Source of the DNA: Phoronis australis
Taxonomy: Eukaryota > Phoronida > Phoronidae
DNA length: 64,000 nucleotides
Assembly: GCA_002633005.1 (NCBI GenBank)
Contig: NMRA01000710.1
Span: forward strand, 58,065 to 122,064
Reading direction: 5' to 3'
Shown here in pieces: positions 12,801-24,800 of the stretch. Under the pieces are notes generated by a model. It saw only the letters and a list, made by a program, of their open reading frames with translations. It was not told the origin of the DNA and did not search any database. Both the position numbers and the translations under genes were made by a program. Every line of letters starts with the position of its first letter. Position 1 is the first letter of the stretch.

Positions 12801-15800
12801 CAAGGACAGCAAGATACTTGATGTGATGCTACACGGGAATGATGACATTACAGTCAGGGACTATGTGATGTTATACAGTGACTACATGATGTTACACACA
12901 GACTACATGATGTTACATGGTGACTATGTGATGTTACACAGTCAGGGACTGTGTGATGTTACACAGGGATTACACGATGTTCCACTGTGACTACATGGTA
13001 TTACACTGTGACTGTGACAGTGTTTTTACAATGTAGTTGAATGATGTGAATGCATTCTGTTGTAGATAGCCAAGTCTACCTCTGTTGCTGATGAAGCTTT
13101 AGGTAATGTCCGCACAGTCAGGGCATTTGCTATGGAAATCAAGGAAATTGAGTGAGTACTAACAAGACTTTTCCTTAAAGACAAGACATGTTGTAATTTG
13201 GATATTTGTGTTTACTGAACCTAGTTTGTGTCGTATATGTTTGCTGTGAGGATACTGATGTTTTGCAAGTCATTCGAGTAGCCTTCACTGGAAAGTGATT
13301 GTGGAGTTACTCAGATTCCTGATATGTCTCATTACTGATCACCATTGTTGATCGTGCCTCAGTGCTCATCTCTATTGTGGATCATGTCTGTCTAATGATC
13401 ACCATTGTTGATCATGTCTCACTACTGATCACCATTGCTGATTATGCTTCACTACTGATCTCTGTTGTTGATCATTTCTCACTGCTGATCACCATTGTGG
13501 ATCTTGTCTCACTACTGATCACCATTGCTGATTATGCTTCACTTCTGATCTCTGTTGTTGATCATTTCTCACTGCTGATCACCATTGCTGATCATGCCTC
13601 ATTACTGATCTCTATTGTTGATCATGTCCCACTACTGAATACCTTTCGCTGATCATGTATCATCATCGTTGATCATTTCTCACTGCTGATAGCCATTGTT
13701 GATCATGTCTCACTACTAATCATCATTGTTGATCATTTCTCACTAATGATCGCCATTGTTGATCATGTTTCATTGCCTCCTACTCACCTGCCATTGTGGC
13801 AATTTGTGGTTGAAGTTAATTGGTTGATATATTGTTTTTCTTGGAAAAAAATGGTATTGATATGTCATTTTCGAGACCGGAATTTGTGATTAATATGATT
13901 GGATATGCGTAAGATTGCTCATAAAATTATCTTGATATTGCTTCAACTATGATGTTTAACATCCACAGGATAAAAGTAAACTGTTCATTTTCACAGGTTG
14001 TATAACAGTGAAGTAGACAAAGGCTGCTATCTTAGTGAAAAGTTGGGCTTTGGAATTGGTGTCTTCCAGGGGCTCTCTAATTGTTTTCTGAACTGTAAGT
14101 GTCAGTTGACTGTTGTATGCAGCAGTGATAATTAACAGGGCTGTCTATTGTTTGGTACACAACTATCTGTGAATTGGTGTGAGTGTGATTAAATCTGTTT
14201 AAAACACAGATGTGCATGGGCTGTGGCACCACTAGCACATGAGTGTCGTGTTCATGTTAATTAGGCACACAACTCTACATGGGCTGTGTCACCACTAATG
14301 CATTAGTGTCCAGGTCATGTTAACTAGGCACACAACTCTACATGGGCTGTGTCACCACTAATGCATTAGTGTCCAGGTCATGTTAACTAGGCACACAACT
14401 CTACATGGGCTGTGTCACCACTAATGCATTAGTGTCCAGGTCATGTTAACTAGGCACACAACTGGACATGGGCTCTGGCACTACGTGATTTCATTCACCT
14501 GTAAAATATGAAATTTGTTAAACTTTGTATTATTTAAGAAAATACTTCTCGTGTGAGATTATTGTCAAACATAGTTCACAATTCCAGCCACTTAATATAA
14601 CAGGAAGCATAGTTTTTGTGAGATAAATTACAAAAATAATTGGAAACCACCTCTTTTCCCAGCATGCATTTAAATCAGTGTTGAGACTTTGTTGTACAAC
14701 ACATCTTGATTATCTAATTACAATATCCCCAACTATATGGAATTGGTTGGTGCCCAGCATATTTAGGTCTTAGCTAATTACACAAGGCTCTGGCAGACGA
14801 TTGTGTGTTGGAAATATCATGGTTAAGTAATAGCATGTGTCAATGTCCTTTCAAAATACAGTCACCAAAACATTTTTCATCCCAAAATAATTATGTAGCT
14901 AAAGAAAATCTTATAACTCAGCATGTACCATGTTTGAGGTGACGTAATGCGTCAAGGGTTCAGTGCATCAGGGGTTTGCTGCATTAAGGGTTCGCTGCTT
15001 CAAGGGTTCGCTGCGTCAAGGATTCGCTGCATCAAGAGTATACTGGATCAAGGGTTTGCTGCATCAAGGGTTCGCTGCATCAAGAGTTTGCTGCATCAAG
15101 GGTTCGCAGCTTCAAGGGTTTGCTGCGTCAAGGGTTCGCTGCATCAAGAGTATACTGGATCAAGGGTTCAATGCTTTCTGATGTAGACGGTTTTGCGTCT
15201 GCAGAATCCAACCAAAAGTCTTGGTTCAATCATGGAGTTATAATTTAAAAATCTCAGTTCAACGAACTGAAGTCATGTTCGAATGTGACTAATTATAAGT
15301 GTTAGTCATGACTAACCAAGGATCGAGGTGCCACCTTTCAATCTATCAGTTATTTTTAAAACTTGATAATTATGTAACTTGGTCATTATAATTCTGTTGG
15401 CCTGAACCTGGCTGATATTGATTTTGAGCAGTTTTGAACATTGATACAGTCACCAGATATTCCTGAAATTTTTCCTGATAAAACTTAAATTTATGTGGGA
15501 GGGAACATATCTTGCCCATTTTTGGCCATTACAGCTTGAGCATTAGGGGCAATTTTAGGTCTAGTTTTGTAAGCATCCATTTTAATTCATCTCTCTATTT
15601 TCCAATAGGGGTTCTGCAATAGTGAGGATGACTAGCAATGATTATTGGATGAATCTAACAGCTGCAGTGTCTCCTAGTGGTAGTTTGAATTTTGTTTGTG
15701 TCAATGCCAACATTTCCTAAGGTTATGTTTACAAGTTTTTGACTGACGATCACTGTACCCTGCAGACAAACGTATCAGTGATAAAAGCATTTCTCACAAT

Positions 15801-18800
15801 GTATCAGTGATATAAGCATTTCTCACAATGTATCAGTGATATAAGCATTTCTCACAATGTATCAGTGATATAAGCATTTCTCACAATGTATCAGTGATAT
15901 AAGCATTTTTCACAATGTATCAGTGATATAAGCATTTCTCACAATGTATCAGTGATATAAGCATTTTTCACAATGTATCACTGATATAAGCATTTTTCAC
16001 AATGTATCAGTGATATAAGCATTTCTCACAATGTATCAGTGATATAAGCATTTTTCACAATGTATCAGTGATATAAGCATTTCTCACAATGTATCAGTGA
16101 TATAAGCATTTCTCGCAATGTATCAGTGATATAAGCATTTCTCGCAATGTATCAGTGATATAAGCATTTCTCACAATGTATCAGTGATATAAGCATTTCT
16201 CACAATGTATCAGTGATATAAGCATTTCTCACAATGTATCAGTGATATAAGCATTTCTCGCAATGTATCAGTGATATAAGCATTTTTCACAATGTATCAG
16301 TGATATAAGCATTTCTCACAATGTATCAGTGATATAAGCATTTTTCACAATGTATCAGTGATATAAGCATTTCTCACAATGTATCAGTGATATAAGCATT
16401 TTTCACAATGTATCACTGATATAAGCATTTTTCACAATGTATCAGTGATATAAGCATTTCTCACAATGTATCAGTGATATAAGCATTTTTCACAATGTAT
16501 CAGTGATATAAGCATTTCTCGCAATGTATCCGTTCTATAAGCATTTCTCACAATGTATCAGTGATATAAGCATTTCTCGCAATGTATCCGTGCTATAAGC
16601 ATTTCTCGCAATGTATCAGTGATATAAGCATTTTTCACAATGTATCAGTGATATAAGCATTTCTCGCAATGTATGCCTGGCTCACATGCCTATCCCAGAG
16701 CACTGCTAGTACTGTTAAGTCTAAAGGAAGCTGTCTGATTACAGTGAATCTCTACATTCATTGGCACACTGCTGTGTCCCTTGATGCACAAATAACCGAA
16801 GAAGAAACAAAGTGTTGCCATTTCATCCATTTCAATCTAAATGAAAGAATTAATAAGACAGTCTGTGGCTAGTAAAGACTCCTCAATATGAGAGGCAAAG
16901 TTTGCAAGTCTTATTATTACACTCTCAATATCAGCTGTAGTCAAGTCTAGTGTATCACCAGTGGCCGTGACACTTGAATTATAGTAACTTTCAATCACAC
17001 CATTACCTAGCAGTACATTGAACTTTCTCAAAAGGTAAAATGCATGTTCTGCGGAATCTAAAGAAAATGACTAACCTTGAGTGTTCCACAAATTTCTCAA
17101 AAACGGTGACCTCACTGACTGCTTCAGTTGTCAGGCTGGACTGAAGAGTTATATAGATTTGTTTATATTACAGAAAACTGCCTTCTTAAGGTGATGAATG
17201 AATGTTTTCACCGCCAAAACAAGCAGCCATGCAATGATGCAAACAGTACTTCACCTGGCTATCATAATTTTTACTCACTTTAAACTGTTTTGAATCTGAC
17301 AGACTTTTACGGCTATGAAAGGTTCATGTCTATCACGCACATGTACATGTTCACTTAGTTTACACACATGTATTGTGTGAATAGTGTATAACTACTTGCT
17401 GTTATGGGAAGTTATATAGTAGCAGAGTTGGCCAGCACAGAGGAGGCTATATATTAGCAGAGTTGGCCAGTACAGAGGAGGCTATATATTGGCAGAGTTG
17501 GCCAGTACAGAGGAGGCTATATATTGGCAGAGTTGGCCAGTACAGAGGAGGCTATATATTGGCAGAGTTGGCCAGTACAGAGGAGGCTATATATTGGCAG
17601 AGTTGGCCAGTACAGAGGAGGCTATATATATTGGCAGAGTTGGCCAGCACAGAGGAGGCTACATATAGGCAGAGTTGGCCAGTACAGAGGAGGCTATATA
17701 TATTGGCAGAGTTGGCCAGTACAGAGGAGGCTATATATTAGCAGAGTTGGCCAGTACAGAGGAGGCTGCCATGACTGTAAATATTGTTTGCCTCATTTTC
17801 GATTTCCTCTTAATATTCTTGAGGTAATATTAAGAAAGGTCTATTGTTCTTAATGTTAGGTGCTGATATTATCATGTTATAACATGGGACATGCTGTATC
17901 ACTGTAACTTTGATTACCTATGAGCTGGTTAATGCCTCTTTTGAATTCTATTTTGTTCAGTTGCTTATCGGCAACGTCAGTTGTTTGCCATTTGATAGAG
18001 ACTCTCCATTGGAATTGATTTCATTTTATTAGAAGATCTAATTCCTCTTTCTCCCTTAGCTACAATACTGGGAATACTCTATGTTGGTGGGTCACTGATG
18101 GCGACCAATCAGATTCAAGCTGGCGACCTTATGTCCTTCTTGGTTGCAACACAAACAATACAGCGGTCATTGGCTCAACTGTCCATATTGTTTGGGCAGG
18201 CTGTGAGGGGATTGAATGCAGGATCCAGAGTTTTGGAGGTACATACAAAACAACTAAGTTCTGGTTGCATTGTTATGTCTCCTGATGCTTGATTACTATA
18301 TAATACTATTCACATGATCCAATGGGCATTATGCTCATGGGTGTTTGCCTTAATGTTCTATATATTATTTATAATCCATGACTCATGACTGTTGTAGTCA
18401 TTGCTGTATGCCATTAAGAGCAAGAGCTTGTGTTGGTGATTCTAATTATCCATATACTGTTATAAACTAAATTAAAAGTGAATTTCCTTTATCAGCAGTC
18501 TGATTTTTTGCAGTATCTTAACATCAAGAGTAAAGTGTCGATCTTTGGTGGCAGAACTTTGCCTGTCAACAGCCTGTCTGGAAATGTTGAGTTCAAGAAT
18601 GTAGACTTCTCCTATCCTAGTCGTCCAGAACAAGTAGGTATCCACAGCTGAAGCAGTTGGTTGTAGCCAGGTTGATAAGCTGTGTCAATAGTCAGATGGT
18701 TGTAGCCTGGTTGGTAAGCTTTGTCAATAGCCAAAATCCTTGGGTGTATTTTCATGAAATTTTGAGCATATGTTCGTATAGTTGCTGGAACAGCATGAGC

Positions 18801-21800
18801 AAATTTTTGGATGGATCTAACTATAGATGTGGAATTTAAATTTTTTTCGTTTACCTCCAGTCTGTATCTTAAAAGATCCTCAACAGATTTTCATAAAATT
18901 TGGCAAATAGGCATCTATTAGTGGGATGATGCCACCCTCTGGTTTTGGTATGGATTCGAGGCATTTTGTGCCACCTAATGATTGTTTTGGAATGGATTCA
19001 AGACATTTTGTGCCACCTAGTGATTGTTTTGGAATGGATTCAACGTTTTCTGCTCCACCCAGTGACCATTTTTTTCTCTGAGGATGATTACCGACATTGG
19101 TATAATATATTTGTTCTTACTTGGCAGATGATGGCTAACAGTGATTTCCTAGATAGCTTTCATAAAACTTTGCAAGTAGTATCTGGCAGACAGCACAGTT
19201 TCCCTTCTTTGAGGTTGATTTGATATATGTTTCACCACCTATTTGCCTTATTGTTTTTATGTTGTGTGTGTTATACCTTCACTGCATTCGATGCACGAGG
19301 TGGAGACATTATACATATATGTCTTGTCTCTACACTGTGTTTGAAGCACAGAGTTAACACATATCAACGGTCCATGTTACAGTTGCTTGTCTACATGTAT
19401 AGAGTGGCAGTGTTTGCAACATACCAAAGTATCTTTTGTAAGCAAAATGTTTCAGATTGTGTGACAAATCATGTGATCTGTGTGACAAATCATGTGATCT
19501 GTGGCAAATCATGTGATCTGTGTGACAAATCATGTGATCTGTGTGACAAATCATGTGATCTGTGTGACAAATCATGTGATCTGTGTGACAAATCATGTGA
19601 TCTGTGTGACAAACCTTGCGATCTTGGCAAATCTCACAAGAAATCTTGATGTCTTAATCTTGTTGATATCAGTGATACATGTTATGTTGTTTCAGAAAGT
19701 GCTTCAGGATTTCAACTTGCAAATACCTGGTGGAAAAGTTGTAGCACTGTGTGGTCTCTCTGGTGGTGGTAAGTTAGCACTGTGTGGACTCTTGTGGTTT
19801 TAAGTTAGCGCTGTGTGGTCTCTCTGGTAGTGGTATGTTAGCACTGTTTTGTCTCTCTGGTGGTAAGTTAGCGCTGTGTGGTCTCTCTGGTAGTGGTAAG
19901 TTAGCACTGTCTGGTCTCTCTGGTGGTAAGTTAGCGCTGTTTGGTCTCTCTGGTGGTAAGTTAGCACTGTGTGCTCTCTCTGGTGGTAAGTTAGCACTGT
20001 GTGGTCTCTCTGGTGGTAAGTTAGCACTGTTTTGTCTCTCTGGTGGTAAGTTAGCACTGTGTGGTCTCTCTAGTGAGGATAAGTTAGCTATGCCTGTTTT
20101 CTTGGTGGATCTTCATGAAAATTGGTGGGTTTGTGTATATTGCAATGGAGGAAAGCAGGACCAACGTTTTCTTTGCACAGTTCTGAGTACTGTGGCATCT
20201 TGCTGGAGCAGTTTTAGTTTACTTTTCATCTACTTTATTATCTACTGAGCCTTTTGGTGAACCGTCATGTCGTTTGGAAAATATATTTGCATCAAGGTTT
20301 GAACAGAGTGATCTGGTGAATAGTGTCGCCCCTTGTGGCAATGAATGCTGTGCCCCTGTTGTAGCAATGGATGCTGTGCTCACTTGTAGCAGTGGATGCT
20401 GTGCTCACTTGTAGCAATGAATACTGTGCCCCCTTGTGACATTGAATGCTATGCCCCCTTGTGGCAATGAATGCTGTGCGCCCTCTTGTGGCAATGAATG
20501 CTGCGTCCCTTGAGGCATTGGCTGCTGTGCCCCCTTCTAGTAATGAATGCTGTGCCCCTTTATGGCAACGGATGCTGTGCTCCTTTGTGCAATGAATGCT
20601 GTGCCCCTTGTAGCATTGAATGCTGTGCCCTCTTGTACCAATTTACTTAGTATTTAGATTTGATCATATCCGAACTTGCATTGCTGCAGCAATAGTAGTT
20701 ACAGGAGACTTGAGTGACATCTTTTGGTATTACAGGAAAATCAACTGTAGCAGCTCTTCTGGAAAGATTTTATGAAACTGACAAGGGTGTGATTACTATA
20801 GATGATGTGGACATTAAAACATTGGACCCCTCTTGGTTAAGAGGGCGTGTTATAGGATTCATTAATCAGGTATGTCATCGTCAACATCAAAGTATGTCGA
20901 TGTCAACATCTATGTAATCAACTTTCAGTCGACCAAGAAAGACTGCTCACCATTTATGCATGACCCAAAATTTTACTTTCAAACCATAATTGAAAACAGT
21001 ATTGCTATTTCTGGTGTCTCCATGAGAGTACACTTACAACTTCCTGTTTCTAGTGTTACCATGACAACACACTTACTACTTCCTGTTTCTAGCAAATTTG
21101 ATCTGACTGCACATCGTCATTACTGGAGTATTCTGGGCTTTGCACATTTGTGTGTGGCTCAATAATTGCACATTTGTGGGATTGAAGCACCATTTTATAC
21201 TGAAAACTAACAATTCAATTGCAATTCACTTGCTGGGTAATTCTGATATGTTTGTTATGTCAATACCACTGCCAATAAGTGAACAGAAGAGGAAAAGTTC
21301 TAGGATCAGTTAGCCACAGACTATTCCACATTTTTAATTTTTTGCAGTTTTAAACAATAAATGTACTTTCAAAGTTTTAACATGACAAGTGCTGTTAGCA
21401 TCAAATACATCAAACCTGCAAAATCTTATTTTTGACAAATTTGTTGATTTATATATTTTTATTCAGTACTCAGGTTCGTCCTTTCAGTCATAAACCAAAG
21501 TTTTTGAACATTTCAGCAAATTAAATGCAATTAGTCGTTGAAATGTGAAAAGTTGCGATTGTGTCAACTGTTTGTGCTCATTGCTCTGTCATTCAGTAAA
21601 CACTGTTATTGTGTTATTTGTGCTCATTGCCCTGATGTTATTCAGCAAACACTGTTATTGTGTTTGTGCTCAATGCCATGTTGTTATTCAGTAAACACTG
21701 TTATTGTGTTTGTGCTTAGTGCCCTGATGTTATACAGTAAAGACAGACTGTTGTTGTGTTTGCTCAGTGACATACTCGGTGGGAGTGAATGTAAGGTTAT

Positions 21801-24800
21801 GATGATGAAGATTTTTGAAATTCACTTTGGTCAGGACCAGGGAAGTGTGATTAAAACTGAATGGATGTCTTGTTCTTTACTCTGTCAGGAACCTGTGCTG
21901 TTTGCTACGAGTGTACGAGAGAACATTAGGTATGGTCGACCAGAGGCTAGTGATGAGCAGGTAAATTATGATTGAAGGAACGTGTCCATTCAATTTGACT
22001 CTTCTGCAGTGGTTCTCCTGCTTCTATACCTTAATATGACAGTTAGTTTTCAATATAAACTGGCAATATTGAAATTTGTTAAAGTTTCGAGTATTATTAG
22101 AAGCTGCTGCCAGTGGTTGAATACAGTAAAATCATACTGATTTCGGACAGTCCAAAATATTTATTTTTTCCGTTTTTGAGCTTGTCCAATTTTGAAAAAA
22201 CTCCGATGTATCAGGGTCATGGAATATCCCAACTTGAAGAAACTACTTCTGAATGTTTAGAAAGTCGTACGATTTTCAGTTTACCAGCCATTTCGGGACA
22301 AGAATAAATATTACCAAAATAAGTTTTCCATAGTCCACAAAATGTGTGCAAGGTCAAAACTGTTTTTCAATGGTCCACGAATTTCAGGCAACGTCATAAA
22401 TGTCAGATATCTGTCCCGCGAATTTCGGACTGGGAAAAATGTGTTAGAAACACTAAATTTGGATTGACGCAACTCGCATGCTGCCAAAGTGTTAAATGGA
22501 TGATTACCAACTCTGTAAGGCTTGAGAATCGGTGTCACTGTGAATGTCACTGAGAGTGTCACTAGGAATGTGACTGGCTATGTGATTTTTACCTTTTAAA
22601 GAAGAATGCCACCCGATGTAATTAGTCTTTTTTACCGTCTTAATCGGTTTATATCCACATCGCCTCATATACGGTCGACCTCACCTTGCTGAGAGGTGTC
22701 GCATTAACCTGTGAGGAAGGTGAGAAACGACGCAGCGACGTCAGTGGTTCGTCTGCAGAGTTAATGCCCCTATATTGCGGTGCAGCGTTCCCGCTTGTTC
22801 GAACTATGAAGCTGCGAAGAAAGCGGGTATATCGTTTTTTTTGACTTCCTCGAGAGCCCGAAATGCTTAGGAAGTGGTTCGCGGTAGTGAAGAATGAAAG
22901 GTAGGCTGTTAATAGCAAGTATGAGGCCGTGAAACAGCTCCGTGTCTGTGGCCGGCTTTTCGATTTCCCTGAAGAATTCCGGCTTCGAACTATCCATACT
23001 TTCCGTTGCCTGTGCATCTTCTTGGCGCCTCTCTAGTATTTCTTGATCAGTGTATTCCGGTTCGAACTGATAGTTTGTGAAACCTTACAATCCGACCCGT
23101 GAAGTCTTCGTCGGATGAGCTCTTGACTAAGTCGGGATTGGCGCCGGGAGAGTTGCCATGTATTCTGCGTTCTGTTTCAAAATGAATTATTCTCATCCTA
23201 ACCAATGCTTATATAAAAATGAAACAAAGTCTGTCTCATTAGATACAATTTGTAATGCCTTTGCAGTATTCGTGAGTGCAAAATTTAATGTTGATAAGCA
23301 AGCAATGAAACCACTGCATTACCGGCTTTTGATGCCGGCAATGAATAAAGGTAATTGACCGGGCACCGAGGCTGTGTGAGCGCATGCTAATTCAGTGTTT
23401 GCTGACAGAAAGCTGTTGTGAACCAATTACTCGATTATGCTATGGTCACATGTTAGGGGAATCTTATTTGAAATACAAATACATTACTCAAATCATTGTT
23501 AATATACAACCTTTGCCCTGACGGTCTGTGGAAGGGGAACCCGACTTCACGGCCCCCGACAATTCGGTTTCGTAGTTAATTCACGAAAATAATTACGTGC
23601 ACATTATTTATTTGGCTCACTATTATCAGTGTTGTAGTGGGGCGTAGGTGCACGCAGGCGCAGCCAACCACCTTTTGGCATTTGAACGTAGCGCCTAAGC
23701 ACCGTAAGTTACGTTCAGCCGGTGCTCAAGGTGATACGATAGGCTTTCGGTGCCTACTTACCTCTACTTTTACCACTACAGCACTGACTATTGTAGTCTT
23801 TTCGTGACTGGAGGTTTAGTTTCCAACTCAACCCGCGAAGGGCCTAATTGGGTTCCGAGCCACTGGCCAGGATAACGAGTCAGTCCGGCCGCGACAGGCC
23901 TGATCGGGTTCTGAGCCCTGGCCAGGATAACAAGCGTTTTGTGTGTTTAGAACTCAAAAAATCACAAGTCTAAACAACACAGATCTAGGTTCTCTTGCCT
24001 GTATTTCACGGAAGAATTTATCTCCGAACAGACCCCAAACTCCTGCTAAATTGGCCTGTCGAACTTTGTAGGTTACGGTGTGTGTCCAAATATCAATAAA
24101 TTCGTAACAGTGAAATAAAACAACACGTTTTTATAAGAACACGGTGTATTTTTAAGGGTTTTACATTGAAGTTTGGTGATTTATTGGTGTTAAATGATGA
24201 ATCCAAGCAATAAGCTGACACGTCCAGTAACTCCTTTTGTGAACTGCTGAACAGACTGCGTGTGAAACCAATGACGTCATTAGATAATTTAAACACCTCC
24301 GTCTGCCGTCAGGTGTCGGGTAACGCAACCGAACGTGCAGTTATAGAGTAGAACTACTTGATCTAAATTGATACAAAGTAGGTTGTTTTTTGGGTGGCAT
24401 TCTCCTTTAATGTTATGATCATAGCCTCGAGTCTATCGTTTTCATAGAAATTTATATGCATCTCCTTTCCTCTTATTTCTAGGTAGAGTGTGCAGCCCGT
24501 CTAGCCAATGCACATGACTTCATCAGTGAGTTTCCTGAAGGCTATGACACAGTCCTTGGGGAGAGGGGTGTGACTATCTCAGGGGGACAGAAGCAGAGGG
24601 TTGCCATAGCACGGGCACTGTTGAAGAATCCAGCAATACTGATACTGGATGAGGCTACCAGGTAAATGATAACCTCTGTTAGGGACCACACTTGTGCATG
24701 ATGCTTATGGGGTAACAGTGACGGACCCTACTTGTGGGGTAACAGTGACGGACCCTACTTGTGGGGTAACAGTGACAGGGACCCTACTTGTGGGGTAACA

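Larger units (their letters stand above)
22596..24410. mobile_element. TTAA-flanked DNA transposon in ABCB8 intron 13
   Basis: TTAA at 22596-22599 and 24407-24410 flank 1807 bp whose ends are inverted copies: AGAAGAATGCCACCC on the left and, reverse-complemented, AGGAGAATGCCACCC on the right (14 of 15). These ends resemble the AGGCGAAGGCAACC ends of the THAP element at 46.8-48.5 kb, so both may belong to one TTAA-targeting family. Inside are a decayed coding repeat (22628-23204), a nested hAT-like MITE (23627-23786) and a two-copy 64-bp duplication (about 23800-23935). No intact transposase is seen, so it is probably non-autonomous or dead. Confidence 0.75.

Noticed and set aside
15768-16672. 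Direct-repeat array resembling CRISPR
   Set aside because: Units are contiguous 29-mers with no unique spacers, in a eukaryotic intron with no cas genes.
16837-17031. 64-codon minus frame in ABCB8 intron 8
   Set aside because: Short, no motif, no duplicate copy, no promoter or splice evidence.
17463-17853. 92- and 109-codon repeat frames
   Set aside because: Translations of the 35-bp intronic minisatellite in two frames.
19227-20248. 140- and 154-codon repeat-peptide frames
   Set aside because: Produced by the 21-bp and 30-bp minisatellites; they cross intron/exon boundaries of ABCB8.
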